The notes beneath the pieces are model-generated. The model was not told the origin of the DNA and did not search any database. It was given only the letters and a program-made list of their open reading frames with translations. From NCBI GenBank assembly GCA_022071975.1, contig JAJVIO010000051.1, positions 1 through 46,374 of the forward strand: a stretch of DNA of 46,374 nt, given 5' to 3'. Position numbers and translations under genes: made by a program. Shown piece after piece: positions 8,905 through 17,889 of the stretch. The DNA comes from Planctomycetota bacterium (GTDB lineage Bacteria; Planctomycetota; UBA8742; UBA2392). Within the stretch, counting starts at the first letter, position 1, and the number at the start of each line of letters is the position of its first letter.

Positions 8905-10776
8905 CTACTTGCTGCCGGTGAGCGGCTTGCGGGCCGGCACCGTGCCCTTCTTCAGGAACAGCAGCGCAAAGCAGGTGTCCGGCATGCCGCCCCAGCTGCC
9001 GTTCTCCTGCTGCAGCGAAACCAGCACCGACGCGCCCTCCGCGTACCAGTCGTGCACGCCCAGCCGGCGCGTCTGCGCCAGCATCATCACCCGTTCAAGG
9101 CCGTACAGGTAATACAGGTACCAGGTTCGGCCGCGGTTGGGGTTGCGCGTTACGCTGAACCAGTGCTCCAGCCAGCACATGCCGTCCTCGAGGCTTTCGT
9201 TTGCGGCCTTCTTCCACTTGTCGATCGCGGCCTGGCTGCCGAACTCGGCTTTCAGCTGCTCATTGTTCATGGACTCCACAATGTCGAGCCCGACCAGCAC
9301 GCAGGTCAGGCCGGCCGTGGTCATGGATCCGTAGGCGTCTGTGGTCTCGTTGTAGCGGTCCCACTTGGCCTTGCTGGAGTAGTTCCAGCCGCGCGCCTTT
9401 CCGGTCTTTGACGCATAGGTGCTGCGCCCCGCGTCGCGGCCGCCGTCCTTGGGCGGCTTGTAGCCCACTACGCGCTTCACCTTCGGGCCGTCCGGCATCT
9501 GGTGCGCGATGGTATGCTCCACCAGTTTCGAAATCACGCCGGCCGGAATACGCACGTTGCAACGCAACGCGGCAGCCAGGCCCAACAGCGCGTACTGCGT
9601 GTTGGAGAAATCGAAGCGCCAGGTTTCGCCGTCGGGCGTGTAGTTCCAGAACGGGTTCTTCTGGCGGTTCTGGTTTTCGACCAGCCAGTCCACCAGTTTC
9701 TGCATCTCGTTGCGGTCTTCGTCGGTCAGCTCGCGCTTGAACTCGGGGAACTTCTCGCCCTCGCTCAGGTAGGCCCGGCGCTCGGCCTCTGTGATGTAGC
9801 GGGCCTCGTAGGCCATCAGCGAAACCGCCACCGAGTAAGTTTCCTCGAAATCAGCGTGCTTCAGGGCTTCGAAGCCGCGCACCACGGCGGGATCGTCGGC
9901 CGGTACCTCGCAGGTCAGCAGGGTCAGCAGCGCGAGCCCGGTGCCGCCGCGCACGCGCGTGCCGTGGGGCCAGGCGCCCTCGGCGTTCTGCAGCTTCTTC
10001 AGATGCTCAGCGCCGCGGGCAATGGCGCTGGTCACCTGGTCATTCAGGTAACGCCCGGCCGTGCTGTCGAACTCCTTGCTGAACTCGAAGCGCACGGACC
10101 AGTGGTGCTCGATGCGCGCGGCCGCGACCTTGGCGACCTTGGCGCGCCAGCGTGCGGCGTGCAGCGTGACCTCGGCGGCTTCAAGGCGGCCCTGTTCCGG
10201 GTTGAACCAGGCCGTGGTCTCGGCGCGGAACGCGAACCAGCGGGCGGCGTCGGCCGGCGGCTCGCGGTCGGGCGCGGCAAAGTCGTGCACGCCGGTGATC
10301 ACGGCGCAGTCCACGTTGCGGCACAGCTCTGAGCCGGGCAGCTTGTACTTGCTGTTCAGCGCCAGCGCGGGCAGGTCATACAGGCGGTCGAGGTTCCAGG
10401 CGCGCTCCCACTCAAAGCCGGCGTTGCACTTCTTCTCGGGGATCTGCATCGCGAGCTGGATCAGCAGGTCCTCCATCACGAAGGGCGTGTGGATGCTGTG
10501 CAGCGTGCCTAGGTTGTCGAACTCGTGGCCCATGTAGTGGGCGTAGCTGAGCGCGGGATCTTCGTTCACAGCGCCGGTCGGCGGCGGCTCGAGCGGATCG
10601 ATCTTCGCCTGGCTGGTCACCGCGTAGTGCAGGTAGGTGGTCGGCGGCGTCTTCCACTGCAGCTCGAAGCGCTGGTTGCCGCGCTGTTCGGGCAGCGAAA
10701 ACTCCGCGCCGGCCTGCGTTGTCAGCATCACCAGTAGCACAAGTGCCGCCGGCGCTCCCCAGATCATGCGTCCCAT
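8905..10776 (-). CDS. Secreted alpha/alpha-toroid protein (squalene oxidase/prenyltransferase repeat type), copy A
   Basis: A 623-residue protein of unknown function. The start at 10776 (MGRMIWGAP) was chosen because GGGGAGGG precedes it and it exposes a signal peptide ending at about TTQAGA. The first 200 residues form an uncharacterised domain. From about residue 225 there are repeats of the alpha/alpha-toroid kind found in terpene cyclases, prenyltransferases and complement C3-like proteins: AIARGAEHLKKLQNAEGAWP, GGTGLALLTLL, GSMTTAGLTCVL and LVSLQQENGSWGG near the end. The final CFALLFLKKGTVP is a style common in planctomycete toroid proteins. No catalytic DxDD-type motif of squalene-hopene cyclases is visible, so enzymatic activity is unproven. 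It is a paralogue of the next gene upstream, from which it is separated by 151 bases. Confidence 0.72.
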   Translation of the reverse strand: MGRMIWGAPAALVLLVMLTTQAGAEFSLPEQRGNQRFELQWKTPPTTYLHYAVTSQAKIDPLEPPPTGAVNEDPALSYAHYMGHEFDNLGTLHSIHTPFVMEDLLIQLAMQIPEKKCNAGFEWERAWNLDRLYDLPALALNSKYKLPGSELCRNVDCAVITGVHDFAAPDREPPADAARWFAFRAETTAWFNPEQGRLEAAEVTLHAARWRAKVAKVAAARIEHHWSVRFEFSKEFDSTAGRYLNDQVTSAIARGAEHLKKLQNAEGAWPHGTRVRGGTGLALLTLLTCEVPADDPAVVRGFEALKHADFEETYSVAVSLMAYEARYITEAERRAYLSEGEKFPEFKRELTDEDRNEMQKLVDWLVENQNRQKNPFWNYTPDGETWRFDFSNTQYALLGLAAALRCNVRIPAGVISKLVEHTIAHQMPDGPKVKRVVGYKPPKDGGRDAGRSTYASKTGKARGWNYSSKAKWDRYNETTDAYGSMTTAGLTCVLVGLDIVESMNNEQLKAEFGSQAAIDKWKKAANESLEDGMCWLEHWFSVTRNPNRGRTWYLYYLYGLERVMMLAQTRRLGVHDWYAEGASVLVSLQQENGSWGGMPDTCFALLFLKKGTVPARKPLTGSK

Positions 10777-10927
10777 GGCACCCTCCCCGTGCGCTAGAAC
10801 GATGTGATTTCGCGCAAGGGTACGGATCTGGGCGATTCTGGGCGAATTGTGCGGCAAACTCCCCTCGCAAATTAGGGAGTCAGAATCGGGATGAACACAA
10901 TTCCGGGCGGGAAAACCCCACCAAGCG

Positions 10928-12781
10928 CTAATCCTTGGGGCCGCCGGTGTAGACCGGCTTGTTCAGCACCACCGTGCCGCGCTTCAGGAACAGCAGCGCA
11001 AAGGCCGTGTCAACCGCGCCGCCCCACCCCCCGTCACTGCCCTGCAGGGTGATCAGCGCCGCAGCCCCCTGGAAATACCAGTCGTGCACACCCAGGTAGC
11101 GCACGTCGGAGAGCATGCAGATGCGCTCAAGGCCGTAGAGATAGTAGTAATACCAGGCTCGGCCGTTGTTGGGGTTGCGGGTGACGCTGAACCAGAGCTC
11201 CATCCAGGCCATGCCGCTGTCGAGCGCGATTTGTGTGTCGCGCTCCCAGTTCTTGTACATGGAGTTGTTGGTGAACTCGGTGCGGCGGTCGGCCTCGTTC
11301 ATATTGGCGGCGATGTCCAGGCCGGCGATCAGCGTGGTGATGCCGGCGCAGGTCATGGAGCCGTAGGCGCTGGTGGCGCCGGTTTCGCGCGTCCAGGTGG
11401 CGGCGTAGGTGTAGGCCCAGCCGCGCGCCTTCACACTTTTGGTTGATAGCGTGACCTTGTCGTCGCCCTTCTTGCCGCGCTTCTTTTTGCCCGGTTTGTA
11501 GTCCACTACGCGCTTGATCTCCGGGCCGTCCGGCGCCTGCAGCGTGCGCACGAACTGCACCAGTTCGCGCACGTAGCCGGTGGGAATCTTCGCGCCGCAT
11601 CGCATCGCGGTTCCCAAACCCAGCAGCGCGTACTGTGTGACCGAAAAGTCGTAGCGCGTGGGTTCGTCAGGATTGCGGGTGTAGTTCCACATCACGTTGG
11701 GTTCGTTGCGGTTGGCTATCAGCCAGTCGGTGAGGCGCTGCACCTCGGCCAGGTCTTCCTTGCCCAGCTCGCGCTTGCCGGGCGCGGCTTTTTCGCCCTT
11801 CAGGAAGGCCTCGCGCTCGGCCTTGCTGATGTAACGGGCCTCGTAGGCCATGATCGAGACCGCCACATCGTAGGTGGTGACGAACTCGGTGTCCTTGAGC
11901 AGCGTGAAAGACTCAATGATGCGCGGGTCGTCGGGGTTCTCGCCGCACATCAGCAGCGCCAGCAGCGCCAGGGCCGTTCCGCCGCGCACGTGCTGGCTGT
12001 AGGGCCAGTGGCCTTCCTTGTTGCGCTGGGCCCACAGGCGCTCGACGCCGCGGGCGATGGCGATGTCCACCTTCTTCTTGATCTGATCCGTCTCTGTGGT
12101 GTCCACCGGCGGCTTCAGCTTCCACTCGATGTCCCACAGGTAGTTCCTGCTGACCGGCTCTTTGTCCGCCTCGGGTGCCGGCTCCAGCTTGCTGCCGCGC
12201 AGGGCCAGCTTCAGGCCCAACAGGCAACCGGCCTCCGCGTCGAAGTAGGCGTCGGTGGTCAGCTCGAACTTCGTCCAGCGCGGAGGATTGTCGGCCGCGC
12301 GCTCCGCCTTCAGCTTGTGGGTGCCCACGATGTGCGCGCAGGGGTGGCCGCTGTAGCTGGCCAGCTCCTTGAAGAGATAGCTTGAGCTGACCTGCAGCTG
12401 CTGCGTGCCGTAGACGCGGTCGAAGTTCCACTCGCGCGTCCAGGTGTCTTCTTCGCGCGCTGCGGCGCCGGGCAGCGCCGCCCCCATCTGGAACAGCATT
12501 TCCTCGAGCACCCAGGGCCGCGAAAGCTCGACCAGCGCACCGTCAGGCCCGATCTCGTAGCCCATCAGGTGAACGTGCTGCAAGTTGGGCTTGGGGTCGG
12601 TATCTTCCCCTGCCGCGGCCTGGGTCTCGACGGCGTAGTGCAGGTACGTGGTGGCGTCCAGGTTCCATGCCAGCTCAGCCTTCTCGCGCGCGAGCGCCGT
12701 GGCCGGCTGGTTGTTCACGAACAGCGGCAACGCCAGCAGCAGCGCCGTCAGCCGCAGAATGATTGTCCGCGCACTACCCAC
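10928..12781 (-). CDS. Secreted alpha/alpha-toroid protein, copy B
   Basis: A 617-residue paralogue of copy A with the same layout: signal peptide (about residues 1-31, ending ATALA), an N-terminal domain of unknown type, then toroid repeats from about residue 240 (AIARGVERLWAQRNKEGHWP, GGTALALLALL, GSMTCAGITTLI, LITLQGSDGGWGG). It ends with AFALLFLKRGTVV, matching copy A. The start is GTG at 12781 with GGGCGG just upstream, ten bases after the stop of the coiled-coil gene, so both are probably on one transcript. Tandem duplication of the pair is the simplest history. The role is unknown. A secreted scaffold or protein-binding role is possible but only an inference. Confidence 0.72.
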   Translation of the reverse strand: MGSARTIILRLTALLLALPLFVNNQPATALAREKAELAWNLDATTYLHYAVETQAAAGEDTDPKPNLQHVHLMGYEIGPDGALVELSRPWVLEEMLFQMGAALPGAAAREEDTWTREWNFDRVYGTQQLQVSSSYLFKELASYSGHPCAHIVGTHKLKAERAADNPPRWTKFELTTDAYFDAEAGCLLGLKLALRGSKLEPAPEADKEPVSRNYLWDIEWKLKPPVDTTETDQIKKKVDIAIARGVERLWAQRNKEGHWPYSQHVRGGTALALLALLMCGENPDDPRIIESFTLLKDTEFVTTYDVAVSIMAYEARYISKAEREAFLKGEKAAPGKRELGKEDLAEVQRLTDWLIANRNEPNVMWNYTRNPDEPTRYDFSVTQYALLGLGTAMRCGAKIPTGYVRELVQFVRTLQAPDGPEIKRVVDYKPGKKKRGKKGDDKVTLSTKSVKARGWAYTYAATWTRETGATSAYGSMTCAGITTLIAGLDIAANMNEADRRTEFTNNSMYKNWERDTQIALDSGMAWMELWFSVTRNPNNGRAWYYYYLYGLERICMLSDVRYLGVHDWYFQGAAALITLQGSDGGWGGAVDTAFALLFLKRGTVVLNKPVYTGGPKD

Positions 12782-12791
12782 GTTCCGCCCA

Positions 12792-13536
12792 TCAGTTCAG
12801 CGTCTTCAGCCTGTCTTTTACCGCATCCCGCAACTCGCCGACCTGGATTTTTCGCTCATCCAGCTCGGTTTTCAGCGTCTTGGCGCTGCTGACCAGGGCC
12901 GCGCCGTCCTTGGCGGGTTTCAGCTTGCTCTCGGCGTTGATCAGCTCGTTCACCTGCTTGAGCTCGGTGTCGATGCGTTTTTCCTCGGCGCTCACCCAGC
13001 TGTCGAAATCATTGAGCTGGCTCTTGAGCTGCTTGGCAGCGGCCGCCTTGACCTCGGGATCAGTGATGCCCTTCAGCTTGTCCGTCTCGGGCACGAGCGG
13101 CAGTGTGCCGATCGCGCTCGACCAGTCGCTGAGCGCCGTGCGCGCCTCTTTCACCCGGTCGTCCAGGCTGCCCGCGGCCGTGAGCTGCGCCACGGCGTAC
13201 TTCGCCGCGGCGGCGCGCAGGTCGCCCTGCTTGCTGGCCAGTGCGCGTTCGGCCTCGCGCAGTTTCTTGGCGGCGTCGCCGGCCTGTTTGGCGAGCGTGG
13301 TGCCGGTGGTCTTCAACTTGTTCTCGAGTGCCGCGTCACCGGCCTGCTGGGCCTTCAGGATCTCGCGGTTGTTGTCGGCCACTTTGGCGTCCGCGTCGCG
13401 CGCTTCGCGAGCGGCGTCGTTCAGGCTGTCCTCGAGCTTCTTGATGTCCTGCTTGAGCGCCTTGTAGTCGGGCTCGGCAAGCACGGCGCCACTGACTGCC
13501 ACCGTCAGCAGGCAGGTCAGCAGCAGGCGCGCCAGG

Positions 13537-13559
<23 letters not shown>
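12792..13559 (-). CDS. Secreted alpha-helical coiled-coil protein, unknown function
   Basis: Not recognised as a named family. The 255-residue product has a signal peptide (MAFRNLHSLARLLLTCLL to about AVLA) and then an almost wholly helical, Lys/Glu/Asp/Ala-rich body with heptad-like spacing. Examples are DIKKLEDSLNDAAREARDAD around residue 38 and LKTELDERKIQVGELRDAV near the end. This suggests a periplasmic coiled coil. Its ATG lies inside the last codons of the sigma-54 activator gene (23-base overlap), which argues for translational coupling. It is followed after ten bases by the toroid protein gene. The placement suggests it works with the toroid proteins or the sensor system. Confidence 0.65.
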
Positions 13560-14526
<967 letters not shown>

Positions 14527-14881
14527 GGCAGCTCAAAGGGCTTCTCCATGAAGTCGGAGGCGCCCAGGGACATGGCTTCCACGGCATCTTTCACGCTGCC
14601 GTGTGCTGTAATCATGATGAACGGCGGCGGCTCGCCCTTCTCTGACAGCGCGCGCAGCAGGCCCAGGCCGTCCAGCTTCGGCATCTTGAGGTCGCTGACG
14701 ATGGCGTCAAAGCGCGTGGCTTTGGCCAGTTCCAGCGCCCTGGCGCCGTTCTCGGCCTGCGTTACGTCCATACCCTTTGCGGCAAGGGCCATCGCCAGCA
14801 TGTCGCGCATGCTGGCCTTGTCGTCAACGATCAGGATTCGAGGTTTGTTGGCCAAGTCAGTTTCCTATCCGGGCGGTGCGG

Positions 14882-14960
14882 GTGGGACACGTGGGACCAG
14901 TGGGACGTTTGGGACCTCGATTTCGTCCCACTTGTCCCACACGTCCTACCTGTCCCACCA
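14882..14960. repeat. Inverted array of 9-nt tandem repeats (4 + 4 units)
   Basis: Four units of the type GTGGGACNN (14882-14917; the fourth begins TT instead of GT) are followed by a 7-base spacer and four units of the type GTCCCACNN (14925-14960; the third reads GTCCTAC). The 7-base cores pair across the centre in perfect register and the two variable bases form internal bulges, so the RNA can fold into a long segmented hairpin. It lies in the 111-base gap between the kinase stop and the receiver start, and might affect expression of the distal genes. Confidence 0.9.
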
Positions 14961-14966
14961 TCGCAT

Positions 14967-16277
14967 CTACTCCGCCTCCCGCACGAACGTCGCGCGGAAC
15001 ATGGTACCTGAAGGGCCGCTGCGAATCAGTTCCAAGTCGCCCCCAAGATCGCGCAACAGCCGGCGCGCGATCGGCAGCCCAAGCCCCGTGCCGTCCTCCT
15101 TGCCTGTCACGAACGGCTCGAAAAGCCGGCCCCGCACGTCCTCACTGATGCCCGGCCCGTTGTCCTCTATTTCTACAGCAACCAGCCTGCCAGTTGCCTC
15201 GGCGCGGACGCTCAATCGGCCGCCCTCTTCGCGCAGTGCCTCCGCCGCGTTGACCGCCACGTTGGAAAGCGCCTCGCGCAGCGCCGTGGAGTCCACCTCC
15301 AGCTCAAGCTGCGGCAACTGCGGGGCAAGCACTTCGACGCCTTCACCGCCGGCCGCCTTGGCGGCCTCGAGTACCGGTCGCAACGCCGCCTCCAGCGACA
15401 GCCGCTCGATGGAGCCATGGGCGCCGCGGCTGAACTGCAGGAAGTCGCGCACGATGCGGTCCAGCGCGCCGATCTCGGACACCAGCTTGTCGGCGATCTG
15501 TTTCTGCATCGGCTCATGCAGCCCGCGCGCCAGCAGCTCCACATACCCGCGCAGCGCGGCCAGCGGGTTCTTGATCTGGTGGGCGATGCCGGCGCTGAAC
15601 TGGGCCTGCTCAGCCAGCCTTGTTTGTCGCGCAAGATCACCCTGCATGCGGCGCCAAGCCTTGGCCAGCAGCAGCGCTGACGCGAGCGTGACCAGGAACA
15701 CCGCCGCCAGCGTCAGGCCCATAGTCAGGCCCACGGCGTTGAGCTTGTCGGTGTAGTCGGCCTCCAGCTCAACGGCCACCGCGTAGTCACTGGCGCTGCC
15801 GTCCTCACGACGGATGGGCGCGAAACCGTTGCGATACAGGCGGCCTTGCTCGTCCTCGTAACTGATGGTTGCCACCGGGCCGTCGTTGAAACTCTGCTCC
15901 AGCTCGTTGGCATCGGTGGCGAAGCTGTAGTCTCTGCGGCCGAATTCGCGACCCTCAGTGTCGATTACCAGGGTGCCGTCGCGCTTGAGCACGGCCGCCC
16001 TGCGCACACCGCTGTATTGCTGCAGGGCTTGCAGGCGCTTGCGATACAGCACCGCCAGCTCGTCATCGGCTGACTCGACCAGGTCCAACGCGTTGGGGCT
16101 GATGCCCACGGCCGCGCTGGCGGCGTAGGTTTTCAGCCGGCGCTCAAGCTGCTCTTCGTAGCCGGCGCGGATGAAGCCATACGCAACGAGCGCGCCCGCC
16201 AGGAGCGCGCCCGCCATGATCATCGTGAACGCCCAGCCAAGCAGGAAACCGGATCGCATGCCGGGCTTGGCACTCAT
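14967..16277 (-). CDS. Membrane histidine kinase, NtrB-like, partner of the sigma-54 activator
   Basis: A 436-residue sensor kinase. Helix 1 spans about residues 12-36 and helix 2 about 183-206, with a periplasmic sensor of about 145 residues between them that I do not recognise as a named fold. The dimerisation/phosphorylation motif is AGIAHQIKNPLAALRGYVEL, with the phosphorylated His at about 233. The ATPase part shows the N box (LSNVAVNAAEAL), G1 (DNGPGIS), F (FEPFVTGKEDG) and G2 (GTGLGLPIARR). This class usually phosphorylates NtrC-type regulators, which fits the genes downstream. The ATG at 16277 shares its A with the TGA of the outer-membrane protein gene; a GTG one codon earlier is also possible. 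Confidence 0.92.
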   Translation of the reverse strand: MSAKPGMRSGFLLGWAFTMIMAGALLAGALVAYGFIRAGYEEQLERRLKTYAASAAVGISPNALDLVESADDELAVLYRKRLQALQQYSGVRRAAVLKRDGTLVIDTEGREFGRRDYSFATDANELEQSFNDGPVATISYEDEQGRLYRNGFAPIRREDGSASDYAVAVELEADYTDKLNAVGLTMGLTLAAVFLVTLASALLLAKAWRRMQGDLARQTRLAEQAQFSAGIAHQIKNPLAALRGYVELLARGLHEPMQKQIADKLVSEIGALDRIVRDFLQFSRGAHGSIERLSLEAALRPVLEAAKAAGGEGVEVLAPQLPQLELEVDSTALREALSNVAVNAAEALREEGGRLSVRAEATGRLVAVEIEDNGPGISEDVRGRLFEPFVTGKEDGTGLGLPIARRLLRDLGGDLELIRSGPSGTMFRATFVREAE

Positions 16278-17479
16278 CACCAGGCAATCTCCAGGAAGAT
16301 CGAGATGTCGTTGTCAGCGTAGCCGGCGTTGTCGATGTCGCTTGCCAGCCGCGTGTACTCATAGCGCGCGCCGACATGGAAGAACTCCCAGAAGTTCCAC
16401 GCCAGCTCGATCCAGCCCTGCAACAGGCGCTCATGTACGGTCTTTTCGCCGTTCGGGCCGACGTCGTCCACGTCCACGCGGTCGTCGTACTCGCGCGTCC
16501 AGAAGTGGCCGCCGGCCGTGAGGCGGATGTTACCTACCAGGTTCAGGTCCACGGCGCCCTTCAGGCCGTACTGCCAGTAACGGTCGTGGCCGGCCGCGGA
16601 GTCGTCCTGGCGGATGCTGTAAGCGCGGCCCTGGGCCTCGATGAATGGCAGGTTCAGCTTGAAGTCGCAGCCGTAGTTGAACTTCAGCAGCTGCAGCTTG
16701 TCATCGCTGCTGAGGGGCGTTCCGTCGTCCTGGATGTCAACCTGCTCGCGGAACCACTGGTAATCGAAGGCCACGTAGGGGTGCAGCTCGAGGAAGTCGA
16801 AGACCGAGAAGTAGACACTGAAGTCGGTACCGATCGTCCAGCTGTCTGTACTGGGCACGTCCTTCTCTTCGCTGAAGTCGGTGGTCTGCCCTGTGAACCC
16901 GAGCTCGAAGATGATGAAGCTTACCTGGTAACCCACATATGCGCGGGCGATCAGGCCGCTGGCGCGCAGGTCGTCCTGGCGGGTGATGGGGCCGGTGATT
17001 TCGTAAGTCTGCAGCTGCTGATACAGCACGTCGCCGCTGACGCCGAAACCGAAGCCGCCGTTGTACGGCAGCTTGAAGAAACCGCCCAGCTTCAGGTCCC
17101 ACAGGCCGGCGTCCGGCTCGCCGAAGTAGAGGCGGCCGGCAAGCTGCGCCCGGGCGCCCAGGGCCACCATGCCGAAGTTGGCCCCCACGTAGGCGGAACT
17201 GGCGCCGTCGATGTACAGGCCGGTGTCGTCGTCCTTGTCTTCCAGGAAGATGTTGCTGTCCCAGCCGAACGAGCCGCGGGCGCGCAGGCCCAGGCCGGTG
17301 CGGTCGCGCCCCAAGCTGAGCGGCAGGTAAGCGCCATCCTGCACGCCGCCGACTTCAAAGTCGGCCCAGGGATCGATCTCCTCTTCGTCGCCCCCCGGTG
17401 CCGTGCTGGAGGGAGAGCCCTCCTGCGCGTACACGGGAACGGCCAGCAACAGAGCGAGCATGACGAGCCACTTGCCCAT
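16277..17479 (-). CDS. Predicted outer-membrane beta-barrel protein
   Basis: A 400-residue protein with a signal peptide (MGKWLVMLALLLAVPVYAQ) and then a mature chain rich in alternating hydrophobic and polar residues and in Gly, Tyr, Trp and Phe. Examples are GYQVSFIIFELGFTGQTTDF and WTIGTDFSVYFSVFDFLELH. It ends in the aromatic ISIFLEIAW, as outer-membrane barrel proteins do. A short acidic linker (GGDEEEIDPWADFE) follows the signal peptide. The start at 17479 was preferred to an upstream GTG-type start because GGAGA precedes it and it begins the signal peptide. No named family is recognised. As first gene of the kinase/regulator operon it may be part of the sensed or controlled surface function. 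Confidence 0.72.
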   Translation of the reverse strand: MGKWLVMLALLLAVPVYAQEGSPSSTAPGGDEEEIDPWADFEVGGVQDGAYLPLSLGRDRTGLGLRARGSFGWDSNIFLEDKDDDTGLYIDGASSAYVGANFGMVALGARAQLAGRLYFGEPDAGLWDLKLGGFFKLPYNGGFGFGVSGDVLYQQLQTYEITGPITRQDDLRASGLIARAYVGYQVSFIIFELGFTGQTTDFSEEKDVPSTDSWTIGTDFSVYFSVFDFLELHPYVAFDYQWFREQVDIQDDGTPLSSDDKLQLLKFNYGCDFKLNLPFIEAQGRAYSIRQDDSAAGHDRYWQYGLKGAVDLNLVGNIRLTAGGHFWTREYDDRVDVDDVGPNGEKTVHERLLQGWIELAWNFWEFFHVGARYEYTRLASDIDNAGYADNDISIFLEIAW

Positions 17480-17541
17480 CGGAACGTCTCCAGCGGGGGT
17501 ACAGGGGTTGGCGGGCTGCTTTCCGGTCAGCCGCCGCACTC

Positions 17542-17570
17542 AGGTTACGGCTGAGCGCGCGGTGTGACAA
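17542..17570 (-). promoter_or_regulatory. Candidate sigma-70-type promoter for the barrel protein operon
   Basis: On the minus strand TTGTCA is followed by exactly 17 bases and TAACCT. The -35 box matches five of six consensus positions. It lies about 60 bases upstream of the 17479 start codon and is independent of the sigma-54 site further upstream. Confidence 0.5.
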
Positions 17571-17676
17571 GCTTCGCCAACCCCCGGAATGAGAGCGGCA
17601 GCCGGTCGGTGGGGCCATACCGCCGGCTGCCTTCCTCAGTTATCCGGGAGCACACCTCCCGAACGATAGGGCATAA

Positions 17677-17693
17677 AGCAGCCGGCGTGCCAA
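17677..17693 (-). promoter_or_regulatory. Candidate sigma-54 (-24/-12) promoter
   Basis: The minus strand reads TTGGCACGCCGGCTGCT. It has the invariant GG and GC with exactly ten bases between them and a perfect TGGCACG -24 element; only the first T of the -12 TTGC is changed to C. It points toward the operon that encodes a sigma-54 activator, about 185 bases before the first start codon. Confidence 0.65.
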
Positions 17694-17889
17694 TTCCCTT
17701 CCGGCTGCAAGCGGCCAGCCCACAATCGGCCACACAGGCGGTATTGCTGGCGTTTGTATGTTTTCGCACGCCTGAAGCGCTGCCAGTTCCTCGGCGTTTC
17801 CGCGCGCAAAGCCGCCAGATTTCCGGCGGTGTGCTTCTCTGCTACACTGCCGGGTTCTTCCGGGGGCTGGCCCCGGGCCGGAGCAGACG

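Larger units (their letters stand above)
17480..17889. other. Divergent intergenic region between the barrel protein and XPB
   Basis: This 410-base gap contains no convincing gene. Toward the barrel-protein side it holds a sigma-70-type promoter (17542-17570), a hairpin (17597-17631, arms GGCAGCCGG and CCGGCTGCC with an inner CGGT/ACCG) and a sigma-54 promoter (17677-17693). Toward XPB the only candidate is TACACT at 17843-17848, an acceptable -10 box without a good -35. Small open frames inside the gap overlap these signals and have no family resemblance. Confidence 0.7.

Noticed and set aside
8905-12781. Squalene-hopene cyclases
   Set aside because: The toroid repeats are similar in style, but both proteins have secretion signals and lack a visible DxDD catalytic motif, so a terpene cyclase role is not supported.
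14882-14960. CRISPR array
   Set aside because: Units are only 9 bases with 2 variable bases and half are inverted; there are no spacers of normal length and no cas genes.
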